Positions 17,203-26,063 of a stretch of DNA of 48,720 bases are shown one piece after another. Under the pieces are notes generated by a model, which worked only from the letters and a program-made list of their open reading frames with translations, was not told the origin of the DNA and ran no database searches. The stretch lies in IMG/VR virus record IMGVR_UViG_3300044491_002661, positions 1 through 48,720 of that record, one strand, 5' to 3'. Source of the stretch: a virus. A program made the translations under genes and the position numbers. How positions within the stretch are numbered: position 1 is the stretch's first letter; each line of letters starts with the position of its first letter.

Positions 17203-18165
17203 ATGGCAAGTATTAAAGATTTTTTCAGCAGCGGCACATCATTAGAAATGGTACGTCCTACACATGGTACAAGTGGTCAATGCTGTAACTGGAACTGCAA
17301 CACTATTTGTTGTTTCTGCTTACCAACCACTGCTACTAGTTGGACTATGGAGATGTGGGGACAAGGCGGCGGTGGTGCCGGCAGTTGTTGTTGCATGTGG
17401 GGCTGCATCGGCGGCGGAGGCGCCGACTACGGATATCACAGGCATGATACAGGAACATGGAGTTGCGGCACCGCGCAACCGATGTGTAACTGTGTGTGTA
17501 TGTGTAACTGTTGTACACCAAGCGCTTCAGGCCATCCAGGACAATTTAGTAGAGTCACTAATTGTCAAGACGGTGCTTGTATGTGTGTTGGCGGTGGACA
17601 CGAAGGTATCAACTGCTGTCAATATGGCGGCTCGCCCACTTACTTAACTGATAAATGTCCTGAATTTGATTTTTGTGCAGGTGGCGGCAGCGCCCAAACA
17701 AGCGGCGGTTCAGTACAGGTAAGCGGTTGGGCTAATTTAAGCACACAGTGTTGGAACCCTTGTCAACAAGGTGATCCATTTAGCGCATGGGGCGGCGGCA
17801 GCTCTGGCAGCGCCTCGACCTCGACTATTGATACATTTTTCCCGCCAACTTCTGGATGTAGCACAGGCTGGCATAAATGCTCAAGTTACTTAACTAGTAG
17901 CTTACACACTAATCATTGCGGATCAGGTGGTTTTAGTAGATTAAACGGACAATGCAATGTTGCTTGTATCAGAGGCGGCGGAGGCGCATCTTATGCAGGT
18001 GGATTTATCAATGAATGTTGCGGCAGCGTCGGAAACTGGGCATACACAGGCTGGACAGGTGATTCACCTGGAGGCGGCGGCACCGGCGCTGGATCTTGTG
18101 GCGGCGGCTGCTGTTGTGGCAGCTGGGGCGGTATGGGCGCAATTTTAATGAGTTGGGATACATAA
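17203..18165 (+). CDS. Cysteine- and glycine-rich adhesin-like protein, 320 aa
   Basis: By my count about 37 of 320 residues are cysteine, with clusters such as CCNWNC, CCFC, CNCVCMCNCC and GCCC, interleaved with Gly runs (GGGGAG, IGGGGAD, RGGGGAS, SPGGGGTG) and many Trp. Gly-rich loops of this kind form the receptor-binding tip of T-even gp38-type adhesins, which also sit downstream of the long fibre gene. The cysteine load is not typical of that family. No signal peptide is seen; it is preceded by a late box and 'tgagga'. Candidate roles are a disulphide-knotted adhesin tip or a metal-binding virion protein; neither is established. GC content is locally raised by Gly codons. Confidence 0.6.
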   Translation: MASIKDFFSSGTSLEMVRPTHGTSGQCCNWNCNTICCFCLPTTATSWTMEMWGQGGGGAGSCCCMWGCIGGGGADYGYHRHDTGTWSCGTAQPMCNCVCMCNCCTPSASGHPGQFSRVTNCQDGACMCVGGGHEGINCCQYGGSPTYLTDKCPEFDFCAGGGSAQTSGGSVQVSGWANLSTQCWNPCQQGDPFSAWGGGSSGSASTSTIDTFFPPTSGCSTGWHKCSSYLTSSLHTNHCGSGGFSRLNGQCNVACIRGGGGASYAGGFINECCGSVGNWAYTGWTGDSPGGGGTGAGSCGGGCCCGSWGGMGAILMSWDT

Positions 18166-18176
18166 GGGGATAAAGA

Positions 18177-18872
18177 ATGGCAACTGAATTTACATACGAA
18201 AGTAGAGTAACGTACTTAGATCCTGACAGTGATCTTAAAACAGTTACGGGTAGCTACATAGGACCAAATGAAATATTAATATGTGTACAAGACGAAAGTC
18301 GTGCTAATGACGATAGTAACACACCAAATTTTGATATATCGGAGATTCCGGATACTGATGCAGACTTGAGTCACTCTGACTTAGCAGACTTTGGTGAGGC
18401 TCCTCTAGGAACATGGGTTAAATTAGAAAAAACTAATGCACAGCATATTATTTTAATGGATATGATAATGAACTGTGCAGGTCATGTAGATGAATGGCAA
18501 ACAGAAGATATTCATACATATACTTTCGATGATGACACAACATTTGTAATGCAGTATAGAAATCCTGTAAATGATAACACATTACATACATTTGATATCA
18601 AAAATGTTGTTGTAGATCCTAGTGATGGCACGATTACTTTTCCACGTTTCGAAGCCTGGGCTACAACAGATCAACAAGTAGAAGCGGCGGGCGCCCTAAG
18701 AGACCAGTGGGCGAAAAGATATCATGAATCTATTAGCACAGATGCTAAAGCAGCAACTAAAAAACTCTTAACAGTGTACGAACATATTGAAAATACATTA
18801 GGACTTACTGTACCTCCTCACAAAGTAGATTTTCCTACTCCTTCAGATATCCTCAGAGGAAGTACATATTAA
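18177..18872 (+). CDS. Unknown protein downstream of Cys-rich adhesin, 231 aa
   Basis: An acidic protein with an 'aaggggataaag' ribosome site just before the ATG, 11 bases after the Cys-rich gene. The N-terminal half looks beta-rich ('FTYESRVTYLDPDSDLKTVTGSYIG', 'HTYTFDDDTTFVMQYRNP'). The C-terminal ~70 residues look helical ('EAAGALRDQWAKRYHESISTD'). No family is recognised. Position after a putative adhesin would suit a fibre-assembly chaperone or a terminal virion protein. The stop is followed at once by the sigma70-type promoter of the glycan operon, so the structural block ends here. Confidence 0.55.
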   Translation: MATEFTYESRVTYLDPDSDLKTVTGSYIGPNEILICVQDESRANDDSNTPNFDISEIPDTDADLSHSDLADFGEAPLGTWVKLEKTNAQHIILMDMIMNCAGHVDEWQTEDIHTYTFDDDTTFVMQYRNPVNDNTLHTFDIKNVVVDPSDGTITFPRFEAWATTDQQVEAAGALRDQWAKRYHESISTDAKAATKKLLTVYEHIENTLGLTVPPHKVDFPTPSDILRGSTY

Positions 18873-18874
18873 GG

Positions 18875-18903
18875 TTGACATCTAGTCAAAACCATATTAT
18901 ATT
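18875..18903 (+). promoter_or_regulatory. Sigma70-type promoter of the glycan operon
   Basis: TTGACA (18875-18880), 17-base spacer, TATATT (18898-18903). It starts two bases after the upstream stop and is 45 bases before the 18948 ATG. The same GGTTGACA context occurs at 33391 and 44502. Confidence 0.75.
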
Positions 18904-18947
18904 ATATTATAGTAAATCATTAGACTGAAAAACTATTATAGGTAATC

Positions 18948-19883
18948 ATGAAAAAAAATACAGCATTCTTCGTTAATGGTGGTGCAGGTAGGATGTTATC
19001 TTCTATACCTGCACTAGAATTATACCAAAAAGAAAATCCCAAAGACGACTTCATAATTGTATGTGAAGGCGGTTGGAACATGTTCAAAGGTCACCCTACC
19101 CTGGCCCGCCTCTGTGTCACAACCGACACACCGAATGTATTCATTGAAAAAATTAAAGATAAACAGTGTGTATCACTTGAACCATATCGAGTATGGGAAT
19201 ACTACAACCAAAAGTGTAGTATAGCTCAGGCATTTGATATTGAAATCAATAAACAAGGGATTAGAGATTTGTCTGTTCCTAGTTTTCATTTGAGTACAGA
19301 AGAAGAAGTATTCGGATATCACTTAGTTGAAGAAGGAAAAAAAGAAACTAAAAAAGACAAACTAGTGGTTTTACAGCCTTTTGGAAGATCCAGTATCAAT
19401 CAAAAAGGCTATGTATACGACAATGGCGGACGTAGTTTCGATATTATGGACACAATTGCATTGGTAAAAAAACTTAAAACACATTTTGCTGTTGTATTGA
19501 TGAGTGAACATAAATTAAGCGGAGAGGATTGGAAAGGGGTAGGACAGCCTGATAATATTACTCTAAGACAATGGGCAGGCGTCATTAAAAATGCAGATCA
19601 TTTTATAGGAATGGATAGTGTAGGACAACATCTGGCAACTGCTTTAGACGTTACAAGTACAGTTGTATTTGGTAGTACTTTCCCTATTAATACAAGTTAT
19701 CCGAATCATCCAAAAGTAGATATTATTGATTTTGATGCAGAGCAAAGAGAATATAGTCCTATACGTATTGCTATGGACGATGTCACTGAAAGAAACAATG
19801 ATAGATGTTTAAAATTTAAAGACAAATACAAATGTATAGATGCAATAGTAAAATCAGCTAAAAAAGCTACAGGGGTTAAGTAA
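18948..19883 (+). CDS. GT9-family (heptosyltransferase-like) glycosyltransferase, 311 aa
   Basis: The N-terminus has a Gly-rich loop (NGGAGRML, 10-17) as in GT-B glycosyltransferases of family 9. 'VVLQPFGRSS' (about 140-149) fits the start of the C-terminal domain. 'FIGMDSVGQHLATALDVTSTVVFGST' at about 219-244 is the hallmark GT9 motif (D-S/T-G-x-x-HLAxAL..FGxT). GT9 enzymes transfer ADP-activated heptose to LPS core. Because hldE and hldD lie in the adjacent convergent operon, ADP-L-glycero-D-manno-heptose is the natural donor candidate. The acceptor (LPS, virion protein or another glycan) is unknown. First gene of a tightly packed operon; the stop and next start form TAATG. Confidence 0.75.
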   Translation: MKKNTAFFVNGGAGRMLSSIPALELYQKENPKDDFIIVCEGGWNMFKGHPTLARLCVTTDTPNVFIEKIKDKQCVSLEPYRVWEYYNQKCSIAQAFDIEINKQGIRDLSVPSFHLSTEEEVFGYHLVEEGKKETKKDKLVVLQPFGRSSINQKGYVYDNGGRSFDIMDTIALVKKLKTHFAVVLMSEHKLSGEDWKGVGQPDNITLRQWAGVIKNADHFIGMDSVGQHLATALDVTSTVVFGSTFPINTSYPNHPKVDIIDFDAEQREYSPIRIAMDDVTERNNDRCLKFKDKYKCIDAIVKSAKKATGVK

Positions 19884-21820
19884 TGAAGAAAGATGTATGG
19901 ATTGCCGGTATAACTAGAGGACATAATTCTGGTGTATGTCTTTTAAAAAACGGAGAGGTTGTTTTCAATCAAGAAGAGGAACGCTATACTAGACAAAAGT
20001 ACGACGGATCTCCTCTAGCAATGATGATTAGAATCAAAGAATATACAGATAAACTAGATTACTTAATTTTAGGAGGCACTCAGCCTGCAATCCAACAACA
20101 CGGAAGTCCTTTTTTAGAATACAGTGCTGATAATTTGTATGTAGCTTTGGCACGAAAATTGCTTTTGATTAAGCCTGCAAATCATCCAGATTGCAAAGAC
20201 TATAAAAAAGAAGATCCAGATACACATCCTCAAGTATTCGATATAGGATTAGAGCATCACAAAACACATGCGTTTACAGCATTTTTAAAAAGTGGATTCG
20301 AAAAAGCCGCAACACTGGTCATTGATGGCGCTGGTAGTTTTTTAACTGTTGGAACTGGAATCGTTTGGGATAACGATAGAACTGTTACTGGATGGGAAGT
20401 AGAAAGTATATTTGACTGTGATAGAACAAATATTAAGTATCCAATCAACACAGTTTTTAAGTCCATTGGTTGTAGAGAAAATGTTATCGGAGGAATGTTT
20501 CCTAGTCCAAATGCAGGTGATGGCTCAGCATCTTGGATGAAAAACGAAGACCATAATAGAAGTCATGTTGCACTTGTTCATGATCGCGGCGGGATTGTTA
20601 AAGCATATGAAGCAGTAACAGTTCTGGCTGGATGGAGCAGTATCGAAGCAGGTAAAACAATGGGTCTTGCTCCGTACGGAAAAGACAATCCAAAGATATC
20701 AAACTTTCAACAAACAGACTACAAAGAATGGCCGTTAATGGACAGAAATAAAGTTCTTCCAACATATCCGAACGGAGGCGAAATAGCACTACTAGGAAAT
20801 GATACTGCATTTGATGATCTTTTAGAAATACGAAAAGCTCCTTGGGGAAATAAAGCCAACGAACGAACAGGTTATAGATATGATAGAAAATTTTGTCATG
20901 ACATGGCTTGGCAAATTCAAAACGATACTCAGCGTATGGTATTAGAATGTATTTTAAAAACCAAAGAAATTACAGGTCAGAAAAATATTGTTCTCACTGG
21001 CGGCTATGCTCTAAATTGTGTTGCTAATTATTGGTTCTTAGATAAAATTAAAGAAGAAGGTATCAATTTATATGTTGAACCTGTTAGCAGTGACGCAGGC
21101 ATTGCAATGGGCGCTGCTGCTTATGGACATCATATAACACAAGGTGAGTTAGCCAACCTTACTAAGGAGATCTATACAGGAGAAGATTACAACTATACTG
21201 TAAAAGATTTAGAAGAAACTGTAAATGCTTATGCAGGCGTTGGCGGCTTACTTGTAGATGCCACAGACGAAGATGTTGTAAATTTGATTTGCGACAAGAA
21301 TATTGTGTCTGTATTCCAAGGTCGTAGTGAAAGTGGTCCACGTGCTTTGGGAAATAGAAGTATACTTTACGATCCTAGAGACCCTAATGGCAAAGATCAT
21401 GTTAACACAATTAAAAGTCGAGAATACTTTAGACCGTTTGCTGGAAGTATATTAAAAGAACATGTTCATGAATGGTTTGACCTTAAAGGAATGGAAGAAA
21501 CTCCTCATATGATGTATGCGGTAGATTGTCAGCCAGGTATTGAAGAAAAGATTCCTGCTATTATTCATGTAGATGGTACGTGCAGAATTCAAACAGTAAC
21601 ACAACAAGATAATCCTTTGTATAGAAGATTTATCGAAGCATGGTATGAAAAAACAGGATGTCCTATCATTTTTAATACCAGCTTTAATCTCGGCGGTGAT
21701 CCTCTAGTAGAGAATTTAGCAGATGCAGTAATAACATTACTGAGAAGTAAAATAGAATATTGCTATTTTCCTGAATTTGGTAAATTATTGGAGATTAAAA
21801 ATGAATCAGAAGAAACTTAA
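19883..21820 (+). CDS. Carbamoyltransferase (NodU/CmcH/TobZ family), 645 aa
   Basis: Full-length member of the O-carbamoyltransferase family. The N-terminal Kae1/YrdC-like part has 'GITRGHNSGVCLLKNGEVV', 'NQEEERYTRQKYDG', the metal-binding LEHHKTHAF (His125, 126, 129) and 'LVIDGAGSF'; further on come 'AGKTMGLAPYG' and 'LTGGYALNCVANYW'. The C-terminal domain has 'FQGRSESGPRALGNRS', 'KSREYFRPFAGS' and 'NTSFNLGGDPLVENLADA'. The enzyme makes a carbamoyl-adenylate from carbamoyl phosphate and ATP and passes it to a hydroxyl, usually on a sugar. Linkage with a GT9 enzyme and heptose genes suggests carbamoylation of a phage-directed glycan. Nucleoside modification is an alternative. Starts at TAATG. 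Confidence 0.9.
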   Translation: MKKDVWIAGITRGHNSGVCLLKNGEVVFNQEEERYTRQKYDGSPLAMMIRIKEYTDKLDYLILGGTQPAIQQHGSPFLEYSADNLYVALARKLLLIKPANHPDCKDYKKEDPDTHPQVFDIGLEHHKTHAFTAFLKSGFEKAATLVIDGAGSFLTVGTGIVWDNDRTVTGWEVESIFDCDRTNIKYPINTVFKSIGCRENVIGGMFPSPNAGDGSASWMKNEDHNRSHVALVHDRGGIVKAYEAVTVLAGWSSIEAGKTMGLAPYGKDNPKISNFQQTDYKEWPLMDRNKVLPTYPNGGEIALLGNDTAFDDLLEIRKAPWGNKANERTGYRYDRKFCHDMAWQIQNDTQRMVLECILKTKEITGQKNIVLTGGYALNCVANYWFLDKIKEEGINLYVEPVSSDAGIAMGAAAYGHHITQGELANLTKEIYTGEDYNYTVKDLEETVNAYAGVGGLLVDATDEDVVNLICDKNIVSVFQGRSESGPRALGNRSILYDPRDPNGKDHVNTIKSREYFRPFAGSILKEHVHEWFDLKGMEETPHMMYAVDCQPGIEEKIPAIIHVDGTCRIQTVTQQDNPLYRRFIEAWYEKTGCPIIFNTSFNLGGDPLVENLADAVITLLRSKIEYCYFPEFGKLLEIKNESEET

Positions 21821-22832
21821 AAAAATCAATGGACCTATTTTTGATGAATACTGGGGGATGTCTTTTGATCCAGACATAGACCCTAGGTCTAGTCATCCTG
21901 ATAATCCAAATGATAATTATCGTGTACGTAGGTGGGACGAGTTTATCGACGGGATGGATCCTGACGAACCCGGACCCCCTTGGGATCCTAACTATATTCC
22001 AAACTATGCTTTCGATCTCAAAGACGGAAAATACAATAATTATTGGCGACAATTTGAAATAGATAGAAACACGCTAACAGATGCACAGGTTGCAGAAAAA
22101 TATCCTAATCTGACAACAGAATATATCACAGACGATGATATAGTAGAATACAAAGAAAAGATGGTATATGCACTAGAACAAGGTTGTATATATTTTCAAG
22201 TAGGCGGATATCATCCGACAGGTGATATCATTGATGGAACTCCGATTACCGAATTGCCCGGCAGTGATCTTTTAGTTAATCATCCCTTGCACACTATAAA
22301 AAAATATTGGGTTACACTCAGAAGTGATCAGGCTCCTCAAGGAAAAAATGCACCTGACCAAGATTTTACCACCACAGATCCTCATGTTTGGGCTTGGTGC
22401 GGGGATACAAACGACTGGTTAAGTATAAACATTAGAAGGATACAACACATGTGGGACACACATTTTTATAAATGGAACGCAGAACAACATTGGTTAATAG
22501 GCAAATTATCCAAATATCAAGCAAAACTCACATATAAGAAAGATCCAACTTTACCTAGTCGTCCTGCAACGTTAAGTGTAAATGATCCAAACTTGGTGAC
22601 AGTTAATGTTACTATTCCAGAAGATCTAGAACAAAACAAAGTCCCTTTTGAAAATCGTTGGGATCTAGATGTAGAAGTAGCATTTTTAGATATTGATAAC
22701 AACTGTAAATTGGTATTACCTCTTGCTGCATTGTATAATTTGGATATAGAAGATAGCCATATGAAGTTACCTGATCCAAGAGAAGATGATCAACATCCTG
22801 AACACGAACAATGGAAACTAGAACAACAATGA
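21801..22832 (+). CDS. Unknown protein in glycan operon, 343 aa
   Basis: I choose the ATG at 21801 (MNQKKLKK) rather than an upstream in-frame codon, because 'ggag' lies at the right distance; the gene overlaps the carbamoyltransferase end by 20 bases. The N-terminal third is rich in Pro/Asp/Trp/Tyr ('DEYWGMSFDPDIDP', 'DPDEPGPPWDPNYIP'). The middle has several Trp and His ('HPLHTIKKYWVTLRSDQAP', 'HVWAWCGDTNDW', 'HMWDTHFYKWNAEQHW'). No catalytic signature is recognised and there are no membrane segments. Operon context alone connects it to glycan work; a structural role is equally possible. Confidence 0.6.
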   Translation: MNQKKLKKINGPIFDEYWGMSFDPDIDPRSSHPDNPNDNYRVRRWDEFIDGMDPDEPGPPWDPNYIPNYAFDLKDGKYNNYWRQFEIDRNTLTDAQVAEKYPNLTTEYITDDDIVEYKEKMVYALEQGCIYFQVGGYHPTGDIIDGTPITELPGSDLLVNHPLHTIKKYWVTLRSDQAPQGKNAPDQDFTTTDPHVWAWCGDTNDWLSINIRRIQHMWDTHFYKWNAEQHWLIGKLSKYQAKLTYKKDPTLPSRPATLSVNDPNLVTVNVTIPEDLEQNKVPFENRWDLDVEVAFLDIDNNCKLVLPLAALYNLDIEDSHMKLPDPREDDQHPEHEQWKLEQQ

Positions 22833-23194
22833 CACAACTTAATGGCGTTCAAGAAAAAGGCTGGGGCCGAGAATTAATTTGGGCCACTAATGAAAAGTAT
22901 TGCGGTAAAATTATGTTCTTTGATAAAAAAGGGGCTAAGTTTAGTATGCACTTTCACAAAGATAAAGATGAAAGTTGGTATGTTTTGAATGGTAGTTTTA
23001 CACTACACACAATGGATACTAACACAGCAGAGTTACACACACAAGTATTAACCAAAGGTGAAACTTGGCGCAATGAACCAATGTTACCTCACCAGCTGTT
23101 GGCCATGGAAGATAATAGTATTATTATTGAAGTTAGTACACCCGACAGTGTAGAAGACAATTACAGAATTGGAAAAGGAGATAGTCAACAATGA
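22829..23194 (+). CDS. Single-domain cupin (sugar isomerase/epimerase-like), 121 aa
   Basis: The ATG at 22829 overlaps the upstream stop (ATGA); an in-frame ATG six codons earlier is less likely. Cupin motif 1 is perfect: G35-x5-H41-x-H43-x4-E48-x6-G55. Motif 2 is GETWRNEPMLPHQ with His88. These His/His/Glu/His residues would bind one divalent metal. The opening 'GWGRELIWATNEKYCGKIM' is like the C-terminal cupin of type II mannose-6-phosphate isomerases. In this operon a sugar-phosphate isomerase or nucleotide-sugar step is plausible, but single cupins are functionally diverse and the substrate cannot be read. Confidence 0.75.
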   Translation: MTQLNGVQEKGWGRELIWATNEKYCGKIMFFDKKGAKFSMHFHKDKDESWYVLNGSFTLHTMDTNTAELHTQVLTKGETWRNEPMLPHQLLAMEDNSIIIEVSTPDSVEDNYRIGKGDSQQ

Positions 23195-24015
23195 GTAAGT
23201 TATGGGTGTTCGGAGATAGTTTTGTTATAGAAAAAAACAAACATTACGATTTTACTAACTCTGTAGATTGGGCTTGGCATAAACAAATTGCTAAAAAATT
23301 AAAATGTGAAGAAATAAGAGTTGTCGGAGAGTTTGGTATTAGCAATGAATTCCTGATGAATTTGATTATGAAAAACAAACATCTTATTAGTAAAGATGAT
23401 TATGTAATTATTATTACAACACAAATAGGAAGACAATGGCTTTTAGAAAAATTCCCAGAGTACGCAAATATTTCAGGATTATTTCATAGTGATCGTATTC
23501 AAAAGCAAGGCCTACCTAAAATTAGTAAAAAACAGAATAATGCATTGGTGAATTATTTGAACGAAATATTTCCTGATAATAGTATCACCTTAGGTCATTT
23601 GTTCTTAGAATCATTTTTGTGTTGGATCGGTTGTCAAGCAGAAATATTCAACTGGGGTCAGACTTTTGTAATGAGTGGATTTGAAAGCCAACAACTACAT
23701 CATACTCAAGTTAGCTTATATGATTTAGAAATGACAGAATTTACAGACCACAGTATCAAACAGTATTTTCTTGATCAAGGCCAAGGCGTAGATAGAAGAA
23801 TTATGCATTTAAGCAAGCCAAGTCATGACTGGTTAGCTGACAAAATAGTAGAATGGTATGAAACCAAATGGAAGCCAGATGTCGATTGGACTTTACCTGA
23901 TGTTGAACTTCTGTTTCCTGACAAACAAAGTGTATTGGACTGGTCAGGTATTGGTGAATACAACACTATAGAAAACGAAGGACCGAATATGTATTCACGA
24001 ATTCCACTTGTTTAA
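23191..24015 (+). CDS. SGNH/GDSL-hydrolase-like protein, 274 aa
   Basis: Begins MSKLWVFGDSF: the GDS block I serine (Ser10) is at the expected place. A matching C-terminal block with Asp/His lies near 198-213 ('DRRIMHLSKPSHDWLADKI'), as in SGNH hydrolases, where the last His activates the serine. 'GISNEFLM' near 50 could supply the Gly/Asn block. Such proteins remove or add acyl groups on sugars. In this operon it may acylate or deacylate the same glycan that GT9 and the carbamoyltransferase act on. Starts by ATGA overlap with the cupin. Its 3' end overlaps the convergent hldE 3' end by 21 bases. Confidence 0.6.
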   Translation: MSKLWVFGDSFVIEKNKHYDFTNSVDWAWHKQIAKKLKCEEIRVVGEFGISNEFLMNLIMKNKHLISKDDYVIIITTQIGRQWLLEKFPEYANISGLFHSDRIQKQGLPKISKKQNNALVNYLNEIFPDNSITLGHLFLESFLCWIGCQAEIFNWGQTFVMSGFESQQLHHTQVSLYDLEMTEFTDHSIKQYFLDQGQGVDRRIMHLSKPSHDWLADKIVEWYETKWKPDVDWTLPDVELLFPDKQSVLDWSGIGEYNTIENEGPNMYSRIPLV

Positions 24016-25137
24016 TATTTTGGTAGTACTATAACCTTGTACTGTGGGCACAATATGCACAGGTGCAAGGTCATGTCCTACAATTTCTTCTACAGTATAA
24101 TCTCCGCCTTTAACAATCATGTCAGGCTTTAGTTGTTTAATTAATTTGTACGGAGTGTCTTGGTCAAACACAATCACTTGGTCTACATAAGGTATAAGGC
24201 CAAGTTGCTCTAGTCTTGTTTGTTGATCGTTAATAGGACGATTGTTTCCTTTGAGACGCTTAACACTTGCATCACTGTTTAGACCTACAATCAATTTATC
24301 TCCTAAACTACGAGCTTCTTTGAGTAATGTTAAATGTCCTTTGTGTAATACATCAAAACAACCATTGGTGAATATTACACGTTTTTGTAAATCTTTTTCT
24401 GTTAATATATATGTACCAACGTGTTTTACACTTTCTGTTGAACCTTTAACAGCTAGCTCGACAGCCTTTTTGTGATCATAGCCGTTGGTAAGTGCATACA
24501 CAAATGCAGCTAAAAAACAATCACCGGCTCCAGTAACATCTGAGACTTCTACTGGTTCTACAGGAATTGTATATTTGATATTATCTATTGTAGCACTCAC
24601 ACTGTGACCTGCATCTGTGGTGATAATATTACCCTGCCATTCGTCAAATTCAAACTTAGTGTATTCGTTATGGTTAGGTTTTACTAACCAAGCGCCTTGG
24701 TATTCATGTGCATATCGCTTTGGGTCTACAATTACTTTAGGCCCTTGACTGTTAATATGTGCGATAATTTGTTTTGCATTATCTAGCACACCTTTGTCAT
24801 AATCGCTTAGTATAACATAGTCGTATTCTGAAAAATCACTACATAATACTTTGTCTAATATCACACCAGATTTTGCATCTTTATCGTCATCTATTCGTGT
24901 AATGTAATGTCCGTCACATATAATGCGTGTTTTTATACTGTGTGGCTGATTTGTTTCAAATAATGTAACATTTACACCTAGACTTTTAAGATTTTCGTAA
25001 ACAAGACCTGCACCTCCGAGTGTTTCGACTTCGTGTAGATACTTAACTACAGGTACAGGCGCCTCGGGACTTATACGTTCTGAAGTGCCATATATATATT
25101 TGTCGACGATTACATCGCCAAGAACTAATACTTTCAT
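23995..25137 (-). CDS. hldE: Bifunctional D-glycero-beta-D-manno-heptose-7-phosphate kinase / 1-phosphate adenylyltransferase
   Basis: N-terminal PfkB-type kinase (1-250): 'GDVIVDKYIYGTSERISPEAPVPV', 'TLGGAGLV', 'VILSDYDKGVL', and DVTGAGD (200-206) with Asp206 as the expected catalytic base. C-terminal nucleotidyltransferase (252-380): 'VIFTNGCFDVLHKGH' with the HxGH motif at 265-268, then 'RLKGNNRPI' and 'KGGDYT'. The enzyme phosphorylates heptose-7-P at O1 and, after a GmhB-type phosphatase, adds AMP to give ADP-heptose. It has 380 residues against about 475 in E. coli. The shortening is mainly in the kinase domain, after 'NVTLF', with core motifs intact. No gmhA or gmhB is in the window, so the host must supply those steps or they lie elsewhere. 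Coupled to hldD (ATGA). Confidence 0.92.
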   Translation of the reverse strand: MKVLVLGDVIVDKYIYGTSERISPEAPVPVVKYLHEVETLGGAGLVYENLKSLGVNVTLFETNQPHSIKTRIICDGHYITRIDDDKDAKSGVILDKVLCSDFSEYDYVILSDYDKGVLDNAKQIIAHINSQGPKVIVDPKRYAHEYQGAWLVKPNHNEYTKFEFDEWQGNIITTDAGHSVSATIDNIKYTIPVEPVEVSDVTGAGDCFLAAFVYALTNGYDHKKAVELAVKGSTESVKHVGTYILTEKDLQKRVIFTNGCFDVLHKGHLTLLKEARSLGDKLIVGLNSDASVKRLKGNNRPINDQQTRLEQLGLIPYVDQVIVFDQDTPYKLIKQLKPDMIVKGGDYTVEEIVGHDLAPVHIVPTVQGYSTTKILNKWNS

Positions 25138-26018
25138 AGATTATCCTCTACAAATTCTTCGGGTGTAATAAACTTATAATTCTCTAAATTAGACATCAGA
25201 TAGTTGTTGTCACTGCATGTATATTTTTGATAGATTTTTTGTAATTCCTCTGGTACTGGTATGTATTCTATTTCGGCATTATAGTGTTTAGCAATAAGAT
25301 CTCCCCATTGCTGAAAACTGTATGTACTGCCTGTTCCCAAATTACTTATGAAACTTTTATGCTTGTTCATATAGATACTGTACATAATCTCAACAACATC
25401 GTCAACACAAATAAAGTCTCTGAGTACTTCGTGGCTGTTGTCAAACAGTTTGATTACACCTGTTGTTTTTGCCTGATGTATAAAATTACTGTATGGGCTT
25501 GCCATACCAGCATGTACTTTGTGATGTTCTCTGTTTCCATACACATTAAAGAAACGCCAACTTTGGATCTTAGATATGTGTTTATTATTCAAAAAACTGT
25601 TATCACACATCATTTTAGTAGCTGCATACATATTCTTAGGTGCTAAATTACTGCTAACTTCTTGTGTATCGATGTTGTCACCATACACACTTGCACTACT
25701 AGCAAATACAATATTTTTAAACTTATTAGATAATTTTCTTGTGTAAACTACATTGTTGTGATAGATGCTATCCCAATCGTCGCTGCTAGTTTTACTATTA
25801 GCGCCTAAGTGCCACAATGTACAAGCTGTTACATCTCCAAAATCTTTCAACAACAATTCATCTGGACTTATAAAGTCTACAAATTCAAACCCTGCAAGGT
25901 TTGCCACTTTGTGTTGGTCGAGTGTATCTACACAAACAATATCTGTGTGCCCGTGTTCGTTTAAGTGTTTTACCATGTTACTGCCGATAAACCCAGCAGC
26001 ACCTGTTACAATATGCAT
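25134..26018 (-). CDS. hldD: ADP-L-glycero-D-manno-heptose 6-epimerase
   Basis: Extended short-chain dehydrogenase/reductase. NADP-binding GAAGFIG is at 6-12, 'ASSASVYG' near 106-113, and the catalytic YAATK is at 131-135. The family-specific segment 'RFFNVYGNREHHK' follows, then 'FNLGTG'-like SNLGTGSTYSFQ. The match to E. coli HldD runs end to end, including 'HAGMASPYSNF' and 'RDFICVDDV'. It is 294 residues against 310 in E. coli. It interconverts the D,D and L,D forms of ADP-heptose, completing the donor for heptosyltransferases. First gene of the minus-strand operon, under a strong sigma70-like promoter at 26040-26068. Confidence 0.93.
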   Translation of the reverse strand: MHIVTGAAGFIGSNMVKHLNEHGHTDIVCVDTLDQHKVANLAGFEFVDFISPDELLLKDFGDVTACTLWHLGANSKTSSDDWDSIYHNNVVYTRKLSNKFKNIVFASSASVYGDNIDTQEVSSNLAPKNMYAATKMMCDNSFLNNKHISKIQSWRFFNVYGNREHHKVHAGMASPYSNFIHQAKTTGVIKLFDNSHEVLRDFICVDDVVEIMYSIYMNKHKSFISNLGTGSTYSFQQWGDLIAKHYNAEIEYIPVPEELQKIYQKYTCSDNNYLMSNLENYKFITPEEFVEDNL

Positions 26019-26028
26019 TCATATCTCC

Positions 26029-26063
26029 GATTATATACGATTATAGCTGATTATATACGATTA
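26029..26063 (-). repeat. 20-bp-period direct repeat carrying two TATAAT boxes
   Basis: The 15-base sequence gattatatacgatta occurs at 26029-26043 and again at 26049-26063. On the minus strand each copy contains TATAAT, placing two -10-like boxes 20 bp apart upstream of hldD. Confidence 0.8.
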
